Source of the DNA: Neoroseomonas eburnea
GTDB taxonomy: Bacteria > Pseudomonadota > Alphaproteobacteria > Acetobacterales > Acetobacteraceae
Length of the DNA stretch: 64,000 bases
Reading direction: 5' to 3'
NCBI RefSeq assembly: GCF_018129005.1
Contig: NZ_JAAEDL010000020.1
Location: 41,580 to 105,579 of the forward strand
Part shown: positions 34,944-43,148 of the stretch, in pieces
How positions within the stretch are numbered: the stretch's first letter is position 1
Layout of the letters: the number at the start of each line of letters is the position of its first letter
The notes under the pieces: model-generated
The model's input: only the letters and a program-made list of their open reading frames with translations
Databases searched by the model: none
Told to the model about the DNA's origin: nothing
Position numbers and translations under genes: made by a program

Positions 34944-35143
34944 TCATACCAGCGGCACGAGTTCCTGACTCGTGCCGAGGCCGCGACGGGCACCCAGCCA
35001 CGTTGTCCTGCAACGTGGCTGGGGATCCGGAATGCGGCCCGCCGGTGGTCCGGCGAAGCCAGGCAAACCGGAGGCTTGCGCCCAGCGCCTGAGGGCACGA
35101 AACGGCCGATGCCAGCGGTCGCGAACAGCGGCCTTTGGTATCA
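34944..35143. repeat. Modular palindromic repeat family A, copy 3 (with inserted hairpin)
   Basis: Reverse orientation relative to copies 1 and 2, 200 bp. It contains an extra module (about 34989-35033) with a perfect 12-bp stem CCAGCCACGTTG/CAACGTGGCTGG absent from the other copies. Its end GGTATCA supplies the stop codon (35141-35143) of dctP. Confidence 0.9.
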
Positions 35144-36115
35144 GTTCGGGCGCCAGTCGCGGATCCGGCGCAGCAGGGCGCCGTCGAGGTCGCGCTCATA
35201 CTGCGCGAAGGCCGCGGCGAGCGCTGTCTGGAAGGCCGCGGTGTCGACCTGCGTGACCACCTGCATGCCGCGCCGGCGCAGTTCCTCGACGCCGGAATTC
35301 TCGTCCGCCGTCACCTTGTCGCGGTTCGCCTGCTGGGCGGCACGCGCGGCTTCCAGGAAGGCGGCGCGGTCGGCGGCCGACAGGCGCTGCATCATCGCCG
35401 GGTTGCAGATCAGCAGCCCCGGCGAATAGACGTGGCCGGTCAGCGTCAGGTAGCGCTGCACCTGGTTCAGGTTGTTGGAGACGATCACCGGGATCGGGTT
35501 CTCCTGCCCGTCCACCGTGCCCTGCTGCAGGGCCGGCACCAGTTCGCTGAACGCCATCGGCGTCGGCAGGGCGCCGAGCGTGGTGAAAGCGCGCATGTGC
35601 ACCTGGTTCTCCATGGTGCGCACCTTGAGGCCGCGGACGTCGGCGGGGCCGTTCACCTCGCGCCGGGAGTTGGTCAGGTGGCGGAAGCCGTTCTCCATCC
35701 AGATCACGCCGACCAGGCCGCGCGGCTGGAACTGCGCGAGAAGCTGCTGGCCGATCTCGGAATCGAGAACGCCGCGGGCGTGCGGGTAGTCGCGGAACAG
35801 GAAGGGCACGTCCACCACGCGCACGGCGGGGACGAAGTTGCCGACCGGCCCGGTGGAACCGATGTAGCACTCGACCGTGCCGATCTGGACGCTTTCGATG
35901 ATCTCGCGCTCGTTGTCGTTGCGCTGGATGTTCACGCGGTAGCGACCGCCGGTCGCGCGCTCGAAGCTTTCCTTCAGCGCGGCGGCGCCGGCCCCGTAGT
36001 GGCTCGCGCTCGGCAGCGGGTGCTGGATGGTGATGGTGGTCTGCGCCAGGGCAGGCGCGGCCGCCAGGGGCAGGGCGGCCAGCGCGGCCAGGGCCGCGCG
36101 ACGGGTCAGGCTCAT
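35141..36115 (-). CDS. dctP: TRAP transporter receptor (DctP type)
   Basis: 324 residues, signal peptide TRRAALAALAALPLAAAPALAQ-like, cleaved near residue 25. Family features include IGSTGPVGNFVPAVRVVDVPFLF, the ligand-carboxylate segment around GLKVRTMENQVHM and FSELVPALQQGTVDGQENP. GGAGGGAACACC precedes the ATG at 36115. It is the first gene of the TRAP operon (P, Q, M), followed by the glycosylase and phosphoesterase genes. The stop codon lies in repeat A copy 3. Confidence 0.92.
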   Translation of the reverse strand: MSLTRRAALAALAALPLAAAPALAQTTITIQHPLPSASHYGAGAAALKESFERATGGRYRVNIQRNDNEREIIESVQIGTVECYIGSTGPVGNFVPAVRVVDVPFLFRDYPHARGVLDSEIGQQLLAQFQPRGLVGVIWMENGFRHLTNSRREVNGPADVRGLKVRTMENQVHMRAFTTLGALPTPMAFSELVPALQQGTVDGQENPIPVIVSNNLNQVQRYLTLTGHVYSPGLLICNPAMMQRLSAADRAAFLEAARAAQQANRDKVTADENSGVEELRRRGMQVVTQVDTAAFQTALAAAFAQYERDLDGALLRRIRDWRPN

Positions 36116-36167
36116 GGTGTTCCCTCCGGGGGGCAGGCGGCTTCCGGTGCCGCCCGCATGCCGCGCC

Positions 36168-36196
36168 GGTATAGGTAAGCCCGCCGTTCCCTTCAA
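36168..36196 (-). promoter_or_regulatory. Probable promoter of dctP
   Basis: On the minus strand TTGAAG (36196-36191), a 17-base spacer and TATACC (36173-36168), about 45 bases upstream of the expected leader-to-start distance of dctP. It is the best sigma-70-like match noticed. The -35 element overlaps the 3' end of the upstream TerC gene. Confidence 0.55.
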
Positions 36197-36846
36197 TGCG
36201 CCAGGCCGTCGGGGGCTTCCCCGTGCGGCGCCGGGATCGGCAGGCCGAGGTGAAGCGCCGCGTTGGCGTTCAGCGTGCCGTCCCACATCAGCTCGATGCC
36301 GATCCAGGCGATCAGCGCCACGCCGACATAGGCGATGACCTTGAAACGGTCGAGCAGCCGGGCGAGGACGCCGCCGAGCAGCCCCATCAGCACGATCGAG
36401 ACGCTGAGGCCGATCACCAGCATCACCACGTCGTTGCGCGCCACCGCGGCGACGGCGAGCACGTTGTCGAGGCTCATCGACACGTCGGCCAGCACGATCT
36501 GCCACAGCGCCTGGGCGAGGGTCTTCTCCTGGGCCTCGCCTTCCTCCTCCGCCGCCTCCTCGCCATGGTGCAGGAGCTCCCTGAGGAAGGTCCAGGCGAT
36601 GTAGAGCAGCGCCGCGCCGCCGACGAAGGCGATCCACCACAGGCCGAGCAGGTAGGTCGCGAAGATCGAGAACACCACGCGCAGCACCGCCGCGGCCACG
36701 ATGCCGAACAGCACCGCGCGGCTGCGCAGCTTGGGCGACAGCCCCGCCGCCGCCATGCCGATCACCACCGCGTTGTCGCCCGACAGCACGATGTTCAGCC
36801 ACAGGATCTCGAGGAAGCGCGGCGCCGCCGCGACCAGACCGTCCAT
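36193..36846 (-). CDS. TerC-family integral membrane protein (YjbE-like)
   Basis: 217 residues with about seven hydrophobic segments. Both TerC acidic motifs are present: LSGDNAVVIGMAA in the first half and VSMSLDNVLAVAAV in the second, with a Glu-rich cytoplasmic loop between (HHGEEAAEEEGEAQEK). TerC proteins are implicated in metal, notably manganese, export or metallation. The start at 36846 (MDGLVAA) follows GGGAG; the ATG at 36885 adds 13 polar residues. It is monocistronic or precedes the dctP promoter. Confidence 0.87.
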   Translation of the reverse strand: MDGLVAAAPRFLEILWLNIVLSGDNAVVIGMAAAGLSPKLRSRAVLFGIVAAAVLRVVFSIFATYLLGLWWIAFVGGAALLYIAWTFLRELLHHGEEAAEEEGEAQEKTLAQALWQIVLADVSMSLDNVLAVAAVARNDVVMLVIGLSVSIVLMGLLGGVLARLLDRFKVIAYVGVALIAWIGIELMWDGTLNANAALHLGLPIPAPHGEAPDGLAH

Positions 36847-36964
36847 GTTCCACTCCCGGATCCGCCCCGGAAGCGGCGCGGCCACGTCGCGCGGACCCTA
36901 GTCCGCGCGGCCGTGGCCGCAAGTTTCAAGCGTGCAATGCGCCGTTCATCTGTTGCGGCTTGCG

Positions 36965-37942
36965 TCAATCCGCCCGGATGCCGCTGTCGCGCGCGACGCC
37001 GCCCCAGCGTTCAGCGTCCTCGGCCAGCCAGGCCTGCAGGCTTGCGGTCGGAACGTTCATCGGCTCGGTGAAGTTCGCGGTCAGCCGTTCCCGCATCGCA
37101 CCGTCCATCGCGCGCTCGAAGGCCTGCTGCAGCCGCGCGAGGATCGGCGCCGGCACGCGCGACTGCGTGAGTACGCCGTTCCAGACCGACAGGTGATAGC
37201 CGCGCACCCCCTGTTCATCGAGCGTCGGCACGTCCGGCAACAGGGAGAAGCGCCGGCGCATGGTGACCGCCAGCGCCTTCACCGCCCCGCCCCGCACATG
37301 CGGCGTGGAGGTCGCCGAGGCGTCGAACAGCAGATCGAGGTCCCCCGCGAGCATGGCCGCGACCGCCGGGGAGGAACCGCGATAGGGCACGTGCACCACC
37401 TCGATCCCCGCCATGCGTACCAGCATCGCCTGGGAGAGATGGGAGGAGGAACCGTTGCCGACCGAGCCGAACAGGATCTTGCCCGGCTCCGCCTTGGCGC
37501 GCGCGATCGCCTCGGCCGCATTCGCCGGATTCCAGCGGCGCGGGTTGCAGATCAGCAGGTTGGGCATATCGGCCATGACGCCGACGCCCACCAGGTCCCG
37601 CCGCGGATCGAAGGCCGGGTCAGGGTAGAGCACCGGGTTGACGCCCTGGGTCGCCGAAGTGCCGAGGAACAGGGTGTGGCCGTCCGGTTCGGCGGCCGCG
37701 GCCGCCTTGGCGCCGATGTTGCCGCCGGCGCCGGCCCGGTTCTCGACCACGATGGGCTGGCCGAGCTGGCGCGACATCGCCTCCGCCGCCAGCCGTCCCA
37801 TGATGTCGGTCACGCCCCCCGGCGGATAGGGCACGATGATGCGCAGCGGCTTGTTCGGGAAGGCGGCCTGCGCGCGGACGGCGGGCGCGGCGAGCAACGC
37901 GGCGGCGGCGCCGAGCGCCCCGCGGCGGGTGATCCTGGACAT
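36965..37942 (-). CDS. Bug-family solute receptor
   Basis: 325 residues, signal peptide TRRGALGAAAALLAAP ending at VRAQ. Cleft motifs RIIVPYPPGGVTDIMGRL and ENRAGAGGNIGAKAAAAA. Start at 37942 before the signal peptide. It lies downstream of the lactate-permease-like gene on the same strand (77 bases) and may share its transcript. That permease is a single-protein transporter and would not need a receptor. Confidence 0.9.
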   Translation of the reverse strand: MSRITRRGALGAAAALLAAPAVRAQAAFPNKPLRIIVPYPPGGVTDIMGRLAAEAMSRQLGQPIVVENRAGAGGNIGAKAAAAAEPDGHTLFLGTSATQGVNPVLYPDPAFDPRRDLVGVGVMADMPNLLICNPRRWNPANAAEAIARAKAEPGKILFGSVGNGSSSHLSQAMLVRMAGIEVVHVPYRGSSPAVAAMLAGDLDLLFDASATSTPHVRGGAVKALAVTMRRRFSLLPDVPTLDEQGVRGYHLSVWNGVLTQSRVPAPILARLQQAFERAMDGAMRERLTANFTEPMNVPTASLQAWLAEDAERWGGVARDSGIRAD

Positions 37943-38019
37943 GACGTTCCTCTCCGGTTGGTCTTGCTTGTGGCACCAGCCTGTGCGCCCGCGCGCAGCG
38001 GCGCAAGACCCCGGCGGCG

Positions 38020-39429
38020 TCAGCGCAGCAGCGCCACCGTCGCCCAGCCGATGACGATCACCGCGGCCATGGACGGCAACAGCCGCCGCCACACCTGCGC
38101 CGGCCGCGTGCCGTCCGCGAGCAGCCCGCAGACCAGCGCCATGACGCCGAAGGACATGCCCGCCCCCGCCGCGCCGGCGAAATTGTGCACCGAGGGCGCC
38201 AGCAGCGGCGGCAGTCCGGCGGCCAGGCCCAGCGCCTGCTGCACCGTGATGAGCGCCGCGTTCGACCCGACATTGCTGCCCGTGACCATCCCGCCGGCGA
38301 GCCCCAGCACCGGCACCGCATAGGGCGCGGCGGTGCCGAGCACGCCGGCCGCCGCCTGCGCCAGCGCTGCCGTCGCGCCGCTGCCCGCCAGCATGCGCGC
38401 CAGCAGCACGTAGAACAGCATGGCGAGCGCTGGCCGCGCCGCCCGCCGCAGTGCCGCCGCGGCGCGCGCCGCGGGCCGATCGCGCCGCGTGAGCAGCCCC
38501 GCCGCGACCGCCAGCAGCACCACCGCGACATGCGTCAGCGGGAAGCCCGGCAGCGCCGGATAGGGCCGGAAGGCGGGCGGATCGGGCACCGCGCGGGCGG
38601 CGAGCAGCGCCGCCGTCAGCAGGACGTAGGGCGCCATGGCGCTCCCCGCCCTCCGCCAGGCTGCCGCGTCGCGCGGCGGGGCGGCCAGCCACAGCACCAG
38701 CAGCAGCGGCACGCCGGCAGCGAGGATGCCGAGGATCTCGAAGGGCAGCAGCCGATGCCCGAGCACCAGGATCGCCGCCATCGCCGCCAGCAGGCCAAGC
38801 TGCGCGAGGCGTTCGCGCCCCGGCACCGGCACCCCCGCCGCGGCGGAAAGCCGCCAGATGACCGGCCCGAGCGCGATCAGCCAGGCCGCCACCGGCAGGG
38901 CGGTCAACGCCGCGATTTCCTGCGCCGGCGCCCCGACCAGCGCGGCGCCGAGCGCGGTGCCTGGCCCGAGCCCGCCCCACGGGATCAGCACCAGCGAGAG
39001 CAGCGCCAGCGCCGCCGCCGGCGCGCCGCCGATCCCCATGCCGCGCAGCGCGGCGAGCGCAAAGACCGCGCCGACGGCAAAGCCGGTCACGGTTTCCATG
39101 AAGACGCCCATCAGCAGCGTCGCGGTGAAGATGGCGCGTGGTGTGGCGGGGACGGCGGCGCCGTCCTCCCCGCGGTCTTCGACGGCGGCGTGGAAGAGCA
39201 GCCCGCCCACCACCACCCCGATCGGCTGGGCGGCGAGGAAGGCGCCGCGCAACGCTTCCTCCAGCACGAAGCCGGGCAGCGCCGTGCCGGCCGGCAGCGA
39301 CACCCAGGCGGCCGGCAGCGAGGCCGCCAGCGCGGCGAGCACCGCCGGCAAAGGCCCCGCCCGGCCCGAGAGCAACAGCCCCACCAGCAGCAGCAGCGGG
39401 GCGGATTGCAGCAGCAGCGTCACCGCCAT
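38020..39429 (-). CDS. L-lactate permease (LctP/LldP) family transporter
   Basis: 469 residues, about 12-13 hydrophobic segments. LctP-type signatures are FMETVTGFAVGAVFAL, IPWGGLGPGTALGAA and GMVTGSNVGSNAALI. Family members take up lactate or glycolate with protons. The length is somewhat shorter than E. coli LldP (about 550), with a reduced N-terminus. Upstream lies repeat D copy 1 and then repeat A copy 4. No lactate dehydrogenase gene is adjacent. Confidence 0.82.
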   Translation of the reverse strand: MAVTLLLQSAPLLLLVGLLLSGRAGPLPAVLAALAASLPAAWVSLPAGTALPGFVLEEALRGAFLAAQPIGVVVGGLLFHAAVEDRGEDGAAVPATPRAIFTATLLMGVFMETVTGFAVGAVFALAALRGMGIGGAPAAALALLSLVLIPWGGLGPGTALGAALVGAPAQEIAALTALPVAAWLIALGPVIWRLSAAAGVPVPGRERLAQLGLLAAMAAILVLGHRLLPFEILGILAAGVPLLLVLWLAAPPRDAAAWRRAGSAMAPYVLLTAALLAARAVPDPPAFRPYPALPGFPLTHVAVVLLAVAAGLLTRRDRPAARAAAALRRAARPALAMLFYVLLARMLAGSGATAALAQAAAGVLGTAAPYAVPVLGLAGGMVTGSNVGSNAALITVQQALGLAAGLPPLLAPSVHNFAGAAGAGMSFGVMALVCGLLADGTRPAQVWRRLLPSMAAVIVIGWATVALLR

Positions 39430-39448
39430 GCAGCCCCGTCATCAAGGC

Positions 39449-39501
39449 GGCCCGAGGCCGCGCCTCGGGCCGGGAGCGCGCAGCGCGACCGCGCAGGACC
39501 G
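39449..39501. repeat. Palindromic repeat family D, copy 1
   Basis: 10-bp stem GGCCCGAGGC/GCCTCGGGCC with a 3-base loop, followed by GGGAGCGCG-C-AGCGCGACCGCGC and GGACCG. The second copy at 55315 has GGCCCGATGC/GCATCGGGCC: a paired change that keeps the stem. Confidence 0.75.
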
Positions 39502-39567
39502 CCCGTCATCGCCGGCGCGACGGGCCCGCGCGAAGGCAAGCGGCCCGGATGGGCCGCGCCCGCCGTC

Positions 39568-39722
39568 TGATACCGGCGGCACGAGTTCTTGACTCGTGCC
39601 GAGGCCGCGAATGCGGCCCGCCGGCAGTCCGGCGAAGCCAAGCAAACCGGAGGTTTGCGCCCGGCGCCCGAGGGCACGAAACGGCCGATGCCAGCGGTCG
39701 CGAATAGCGGCCGTCGGTATGA
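39568..39722. repeat. Modular palindromic repeat family A, copy 4 (155 bp)
   Basis: Same orientation as copy 3, same length as copy 2. It reads TGATACCGGCGGCACGAGT at the low end and GGTATGA at the high end. The distal hairpin loop is TCTTG in this orientation, differing from copies 2 and 3 while its stem is identical. Confidence 0.9.
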
Positions 39723-39738
39723 GGGCGCACGAAAGCTC

Positions 39739-40722
39739 TCAAGCCTCGAGCAGGAAGGTCTTGCCGACCGCGCCGGGCACGACGACGGCCTCGCCATAGG
39801 CGCGTTCCAGCGCGTTCAGCGCGCGCCAGCCGGTGCAGTGGGAGGGGAACAGCCAGCGCAGCCCGAAGCCGCCGAGGTCGGCGACGGTCTGCGGGATGAC
39901 GCGCTCATTCGTGCCCGACAGGTGGAAGCCGCCCATCGCCGCCAGCAGCGGGATATCGGGCATCAGGCGCCGTGCCTCGTGCAGCACGTTGACGATGCCG
40001 CAATGCGAACAGGCGGAGAAGACGATCAGCCCCTTGCCGCGCAGATGCACGGCGATGAAGCGCTCGTCCGCGAGCCATTCATCCGCCTGCCAGGGCGCGT
40101 CGTCCGAGACGCGGCACACCTGGCCCGGCAGGCCGACCTCGTATTCCGTCACACGCGGGATCTCGCCGCTGACCAGCACATGGCCGGCGACCACCGCGGG
40201 CTGGGTCGTGACCACCGGCGCGGCGCCCATCGCCGCCCAGTCGGCGGGCTGCGGCACGCGGTCCATCGGCAGCACGCCGCCATCGGGCTGGCGGCTGCCG
40301 CGCTCGCGGAACATCCCCGGATGCAGGTAGAGCGGCACGGCCTGGCCGCCATTGGCCGCGCGCACCATCCCGATCGCCTTGGGCAGGCCGCCGGCATGAT
40401 CCCAGTGGCCATGCGAGAGCACCACCGCCTCGATGGCGCCGAAATCGACGCCGAGCCGCGGCCCGTTGCGTTCCACCGCGTAGTCCACCGGCCCACCGTC
40501 GAACAGCATGGTGCGGCGCTCGCCGTCGGCCTCCACGGCGATGACCAGCGATAGCCCGTGATTGGCGCAGCAGATCGCCGCCCCCGAGCTGCGCTTCATG
40601 CCCACCCGCTGCAGCCGCACCCATTCCCGCGTCACGAAGGACGGCGTCGAGGAGAGGGTGTCCGTGACGTTGTCCACCAGGACGGTTATCTCGATCCGAT
40701 CGACCGGCCGAGGTGCCTGCAT
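39739..40722 (-). CDS. MBL-fold metallo-hydrolase
   Basis: 327 residues of the metallo-beta-lactamase superfamily. The metal motif is LSHGHWDHAGGL; later ligands are in SACSHCGIVNVL and near the C-terminal FPSHCTGW. The N-terminus ITVLVDNVTDTLSSTP matches archaeal/bacterial MBL proteins related to the dihydropterin-phosphate (RFA-P synthase-like) group; the true reaction is unknown. Its start codon overlaps that of the divergent gene on the other strand (shared CATG at 40720-40723), leaving no space for a normal promoter between them. Confidence 0.85.
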   Translation of the reverse strand: MQAPRPVDRIEITVLVDNVTDTLSSTPSFVTREWVRLQRVGMKRSSGAAICCANHGLSLVIAVEADGERRTMLFDGGPVDYAVERNGPRLGVDFGAIEAVVLSHGHWDHAGGLPKAIGMVRAANGGQAVPLYLHPGMFRERGSRQPDGGVLPMDRVPQPADWAAMGAAPVVTTQPAVVAGHVLVSGEIPRVTEYEVGLPGQVCRVSDDAPWQADEWLADERFIAVHLRGKGLIVFSACSHCGIVNVLHEARRLMPDIPLLAAMGGFHLSGTNERVIPQTVADLGGFGLRWLFPSHCTGWRALNALERAYGEAVVVPGAVGKTFLLEA

Positions 40723-41143
40723 GCCCGACTTCCTTCCCGAACCCTATGCAGCCTATGGCAGCAACCTGTGGCACGACCAGATGCGCCGGCGCTGCCCGGA
40801 CGCCGAGGTGGTCGGCAGCCTGGTGCTGCCCGGCTGGCGGCTGGTGCTGCGCAAATACGCGCTGATTGCGCGCGATGCCGACGCCGGCTGCCCGGTCGGG
40901 CTGTGGCGCATCGCGCGGCAGGACCTCGAATCGCTCGACCGCCCCGAGGGCCCGCGCACCTACACCCGCACGCGCATCGACCTGCCAGGTGGCGGCATGG
41001 CCTGGACCTACGAGGAGATCCGCATCCGCCCAGGCCCGCCGGCGCCCGAGTATGTGCAGCGCCTGCGCCGCGGCTACCGCGACTTCGCCTTCGATACCGC
41101 ACCGCTGGAGGCGGCCATCGCCGAGTCCGGCTATCGCGACTGA
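40721..41143 (+). CDS. Gamma-glutamylcyclotransferase-like protein
   Basis: 140 residues. AAYGSNLWHDQMRRRCPDAE near residue 10 is the GGCT/AIG2 glycine-loop motif; the rest (GWRLVLRKYALI, VGLWRIARQDLESLDRPEG) fits the GGCT-like fold, whose members cleave gamma-glutamyl compounds to 5-oxoproline. The start at 40721 is the only plausible one and overlaps the divergent MBL gene start. The 3' end overlaps the convergent EamA gene by 13 bases. Confidence 0.75.
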   Translation: MPDFLPEPYAAYGSNLWHDQMRRRCPDAEVVGSLVLPGWRLVLRKYALIARDADAGCPVGLWRIARQDLESLDRPEGPRTYTRTRIDLPGGGMAWTYEEIRIRPGPPAPEYVQRLRRGYRDFAFDTAPLEAAIAESGYRD

Positions 41144-42006
41144 CGCTTCCGCGCTTCCGCCACCGTGATCACGAGCGCGCCGGAGAGGATCACCGCCGCC
41201 CCGGCCCAGGTCCAGCCATCCGGCACCTCGGCGAAGATCGCCCAGCCGAAGGCGGCGACGACGACCAGCCGGAGATACTGGAACGGCGCGATGGCCGAAG
41301 CCTCCCCATAGCGGTAGGCCGAGGTCAGCAGCCAGATGATCCCCGGCGTGAACAGCGCGAAGCCGGTCAGGAACGCCGCGTCGAACAGCCCGAGCGGCAC
41401 CCGGGCCGCCACCGCGAAGGGCGCGACGCCCGCCGTCGTCACCAGCCCGACCCAGGCCATGATGGTGGTGTTGCCTTCCGTCTGCGCCAGCACGCGGGAG
41501 GACAGCGTGATCCCGCACCAGGTCGCCGCCGAGCCGAGCGCCAGCGCGACCCCGAGCATCGAGACCGTGGTCCCCGGCCGCAGCATCACCGCGACGCCGA
41601 TGAAGCCCGCGACGGTGCCCGCCCAGCGCCAGCGGTCGACCTTCTCCCCCAGCACCGGGCCGGCGAGCAGCGTGGTGAACATCACGTTGGTGAAGGACAG
41701 CACCGTCGCGGTGGCGAGGTCGAGCGGCCCGAAGGAGGCGTAGTAGAGGCCCCAGGTCAGCAGGCTCGAACAGCCGCGCAGCACGTGCAGCCCCGGCCGC
41801 CGCGTCCGGAACACCGCGAGTCCCGAAGCCGCGACCAGCGGCGCCACCCACAGCAATTGCCCGATGGAGCGCGCGAAGACCTGCACCTCCACCGGGATGC
41901 CGCGCTGGTTCATGAAGCGGATGGCGAGCGCCTCGGCGGCGAAGAGCACGGCGGCCAGCGCCATCAGCGCCCCGCCGCGGAGATTCCCCGAAAGCCCCTG
42001 GAGCAT
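41131..42006 (-). CDS. EamA/DMT-family transporter
   Basis: 291 residues, ten hydrophobic segments, two EamA repeats. SLLTWGLYYASFGPLDLATA and FQYLRLVVVAAFGWAIFAEVP mark the first and second halves, the latter with the glutamate typical before the last helices. It is related only distantly to the EamA gene at 29456. It is convergent with the GGCT-like gene and divergent from the ketopantoate-reductase-like gene, with 77 bases between starts. Confidence 0.88.
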   Translation of the reverse strand: MLQGLSGNLRGGALMALAAVLFAAEALAIRFMNQRGIPVEVQVFARSIGQLLWVAPLVAASGLAVFRTRRPGLHVLRGCSSLLTWGLYYASFGPLDLATATVLSFTNVMFTTLLAGPVLGEKVDRWRWAGTVAGFIGVAVMLRPGTTVSMLGVALALGSAATWCGITLSSRVLAQTEGNTTIMAWVGLVTTAGVAPFAVAARVPLGLFDAAFLTGFALFTPGIIWLLTSAYRYGEASAIAPFQYLRLVVVAAFGWAIFAEVPDGWTWAGAAVILSGALVITVAEARKRQSR

Positions 42007-42083
42007 TGACGGCCGCTGCCTCCGGCGTAGCGTCCGGGAGAGTGCGGCGCGCCGCGTGCGTCGTCCAGGCGGGAAGGGACAGG

Positions 42084-43148
42084 ATGGCGAAGGAAGCGGA
42101 ACGGGCGGCGGTGCGCGAGGCGGTGGACCGCGGCCCCATCCTCGTCTGGGGCGCGGGGGCGATCGGCGGCACCATCGGCGCGGCGCTGGTGCGCGCGCGC
42201 CACGCCGTGGTCTTCGTGGACATCGAGAAGGACCACGTCGCCGCCATTGCCGACCCGGCGCGCGGACTGGCCATCGAGGGCCCGGTCGATCCGCACCGCA
42301 TCGTCGCCCCCGCCTTCACGCCGGAGACGGTGCAGGGTGTCTTCCGGCGCATCTTCCTCTGCGTGAAGGCGCACCACACCGAAGCGGCCTGCCGCGCGCT
42401 GTTGCCGCATCTCGCGCCGGACGGCTACGTGCTGTCGCTGCAGAACGGGCTCTGCGAAACCATCATCGCACCGATCGTCGGCGCCGAGCGCACGGTCGGC
42501 TGCTTCGTCAACTTCTCCGCCGACTGGCACGGGCCGGGGCGGATCATGTATGGCGGCCGCGGTGCGCTGGTGCTCGGCGAGCTCGACGGCGCCACCACGC
42601 CGCGGCTGACCGCGCTGCACGCGCTGCTGCGCGAGGCCTTCGAGCCCGACGCCATCACCACCGGCAACATCTGGGGCTATCTCTGGGGCAAGCTCGGCTA
42701 CGGGGCGATGCTCTTCGCCCAGGCGCTGGGGGAGAAGGGCATCGCCGATTGCCTCGCGCGCCCGGAATTGCTGCCGCTGTGGCGCGCGCTCGGCGGCGAG
42801 GCGATCGCCGTCGCGCGTGCGGAAGGCGTCGCGCCGCTCGGCTTCAACGGCTTCGACCCGGCGGCCTTCTCGCCCGGTGCGACCGAGGCGCAGGCGGCGG
42901 CAAGCGTGGCGGCGATGGTCGCCTTCAACCGCCCCAACGCCAAGACGCATTCCGGCGTCTGGCGCGACCTCTGGGTGCGCGAGCGCCGCACCGAGGTCGA
43001 CGTGCAGATCGCCCCGATCGCGGAGATCGGCGCGAAGCACGGCCTGGCCTGCCCCGCGGTGCGCCGGCTGGTCGCCATGACCCATGACTGCGAAGCCGGC
43101 ACGCGCCCGATGTCGGACGCCAACCTCACGGAGCTGATGTCGCCATGA
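42084..43148 (+). CDS. 2-dehydropantoate 2-reductase family protein
   Basis: 354 residues of the ApbA/PanE fold: NADP loop VWGAGAIGGTIG at residues 22-33, catalytic-lysine region FLCVKAHHTEAA, SLQNGLCE and a C-terminal helical domain. It is about 50 residues longer than E. coli PanE and lacks pantothenate neighbours, so it may reduce another 2-oxo acid. The start at 42084 follows AAGGGACAGG; an ATG at 42006 is in frame but unsupported. ATGA overlap with the following SDR suggests a two-gene catabolic unit. Confidence 0.83.
   Translation: MAKEAERAAVREAVDRGPILVWGAGAIGGTIGAALVRARHAVVFVDIEKDHVAAIADPARGLAIEGPVDPHRIVAPAFTPETVQGVFRRIFLCVKAHHTEAACRALLPHLAPDGYVLSLQNGLCETIIAPIVGAERTVGCFVNFSADWHGPGRIMYGGRGALVLGELDGATTPRLTALHALLREAFEPDAITTGNIWGYLWGKLGYGAMLFAQALGEKGIADCLARPELLPLWRALGGEAIAVARAEGVAPLGFNGFDPAAFSPGATEAQAAASVAAMVAFNRPNAKTHSGVWRDLWVRERRTEVDVQIAPIAEIGAKHGLACPAVRRLVAMTHDCEAGTRPMSDANLTELMSP

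Larger units (their letters stand above)
39430..39738. other. Intergenic region with repeats D and A
   Basis: 309 bases between the permease start and the MBL-hydrolase stop, both genes on the minus strand. It holds repeat D copy 1 (39449-39501) and repeat A copy 4 (39568-39722). No coding sequence is supported, although several GC-driven open frames cross it. Confidence 0.8.
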
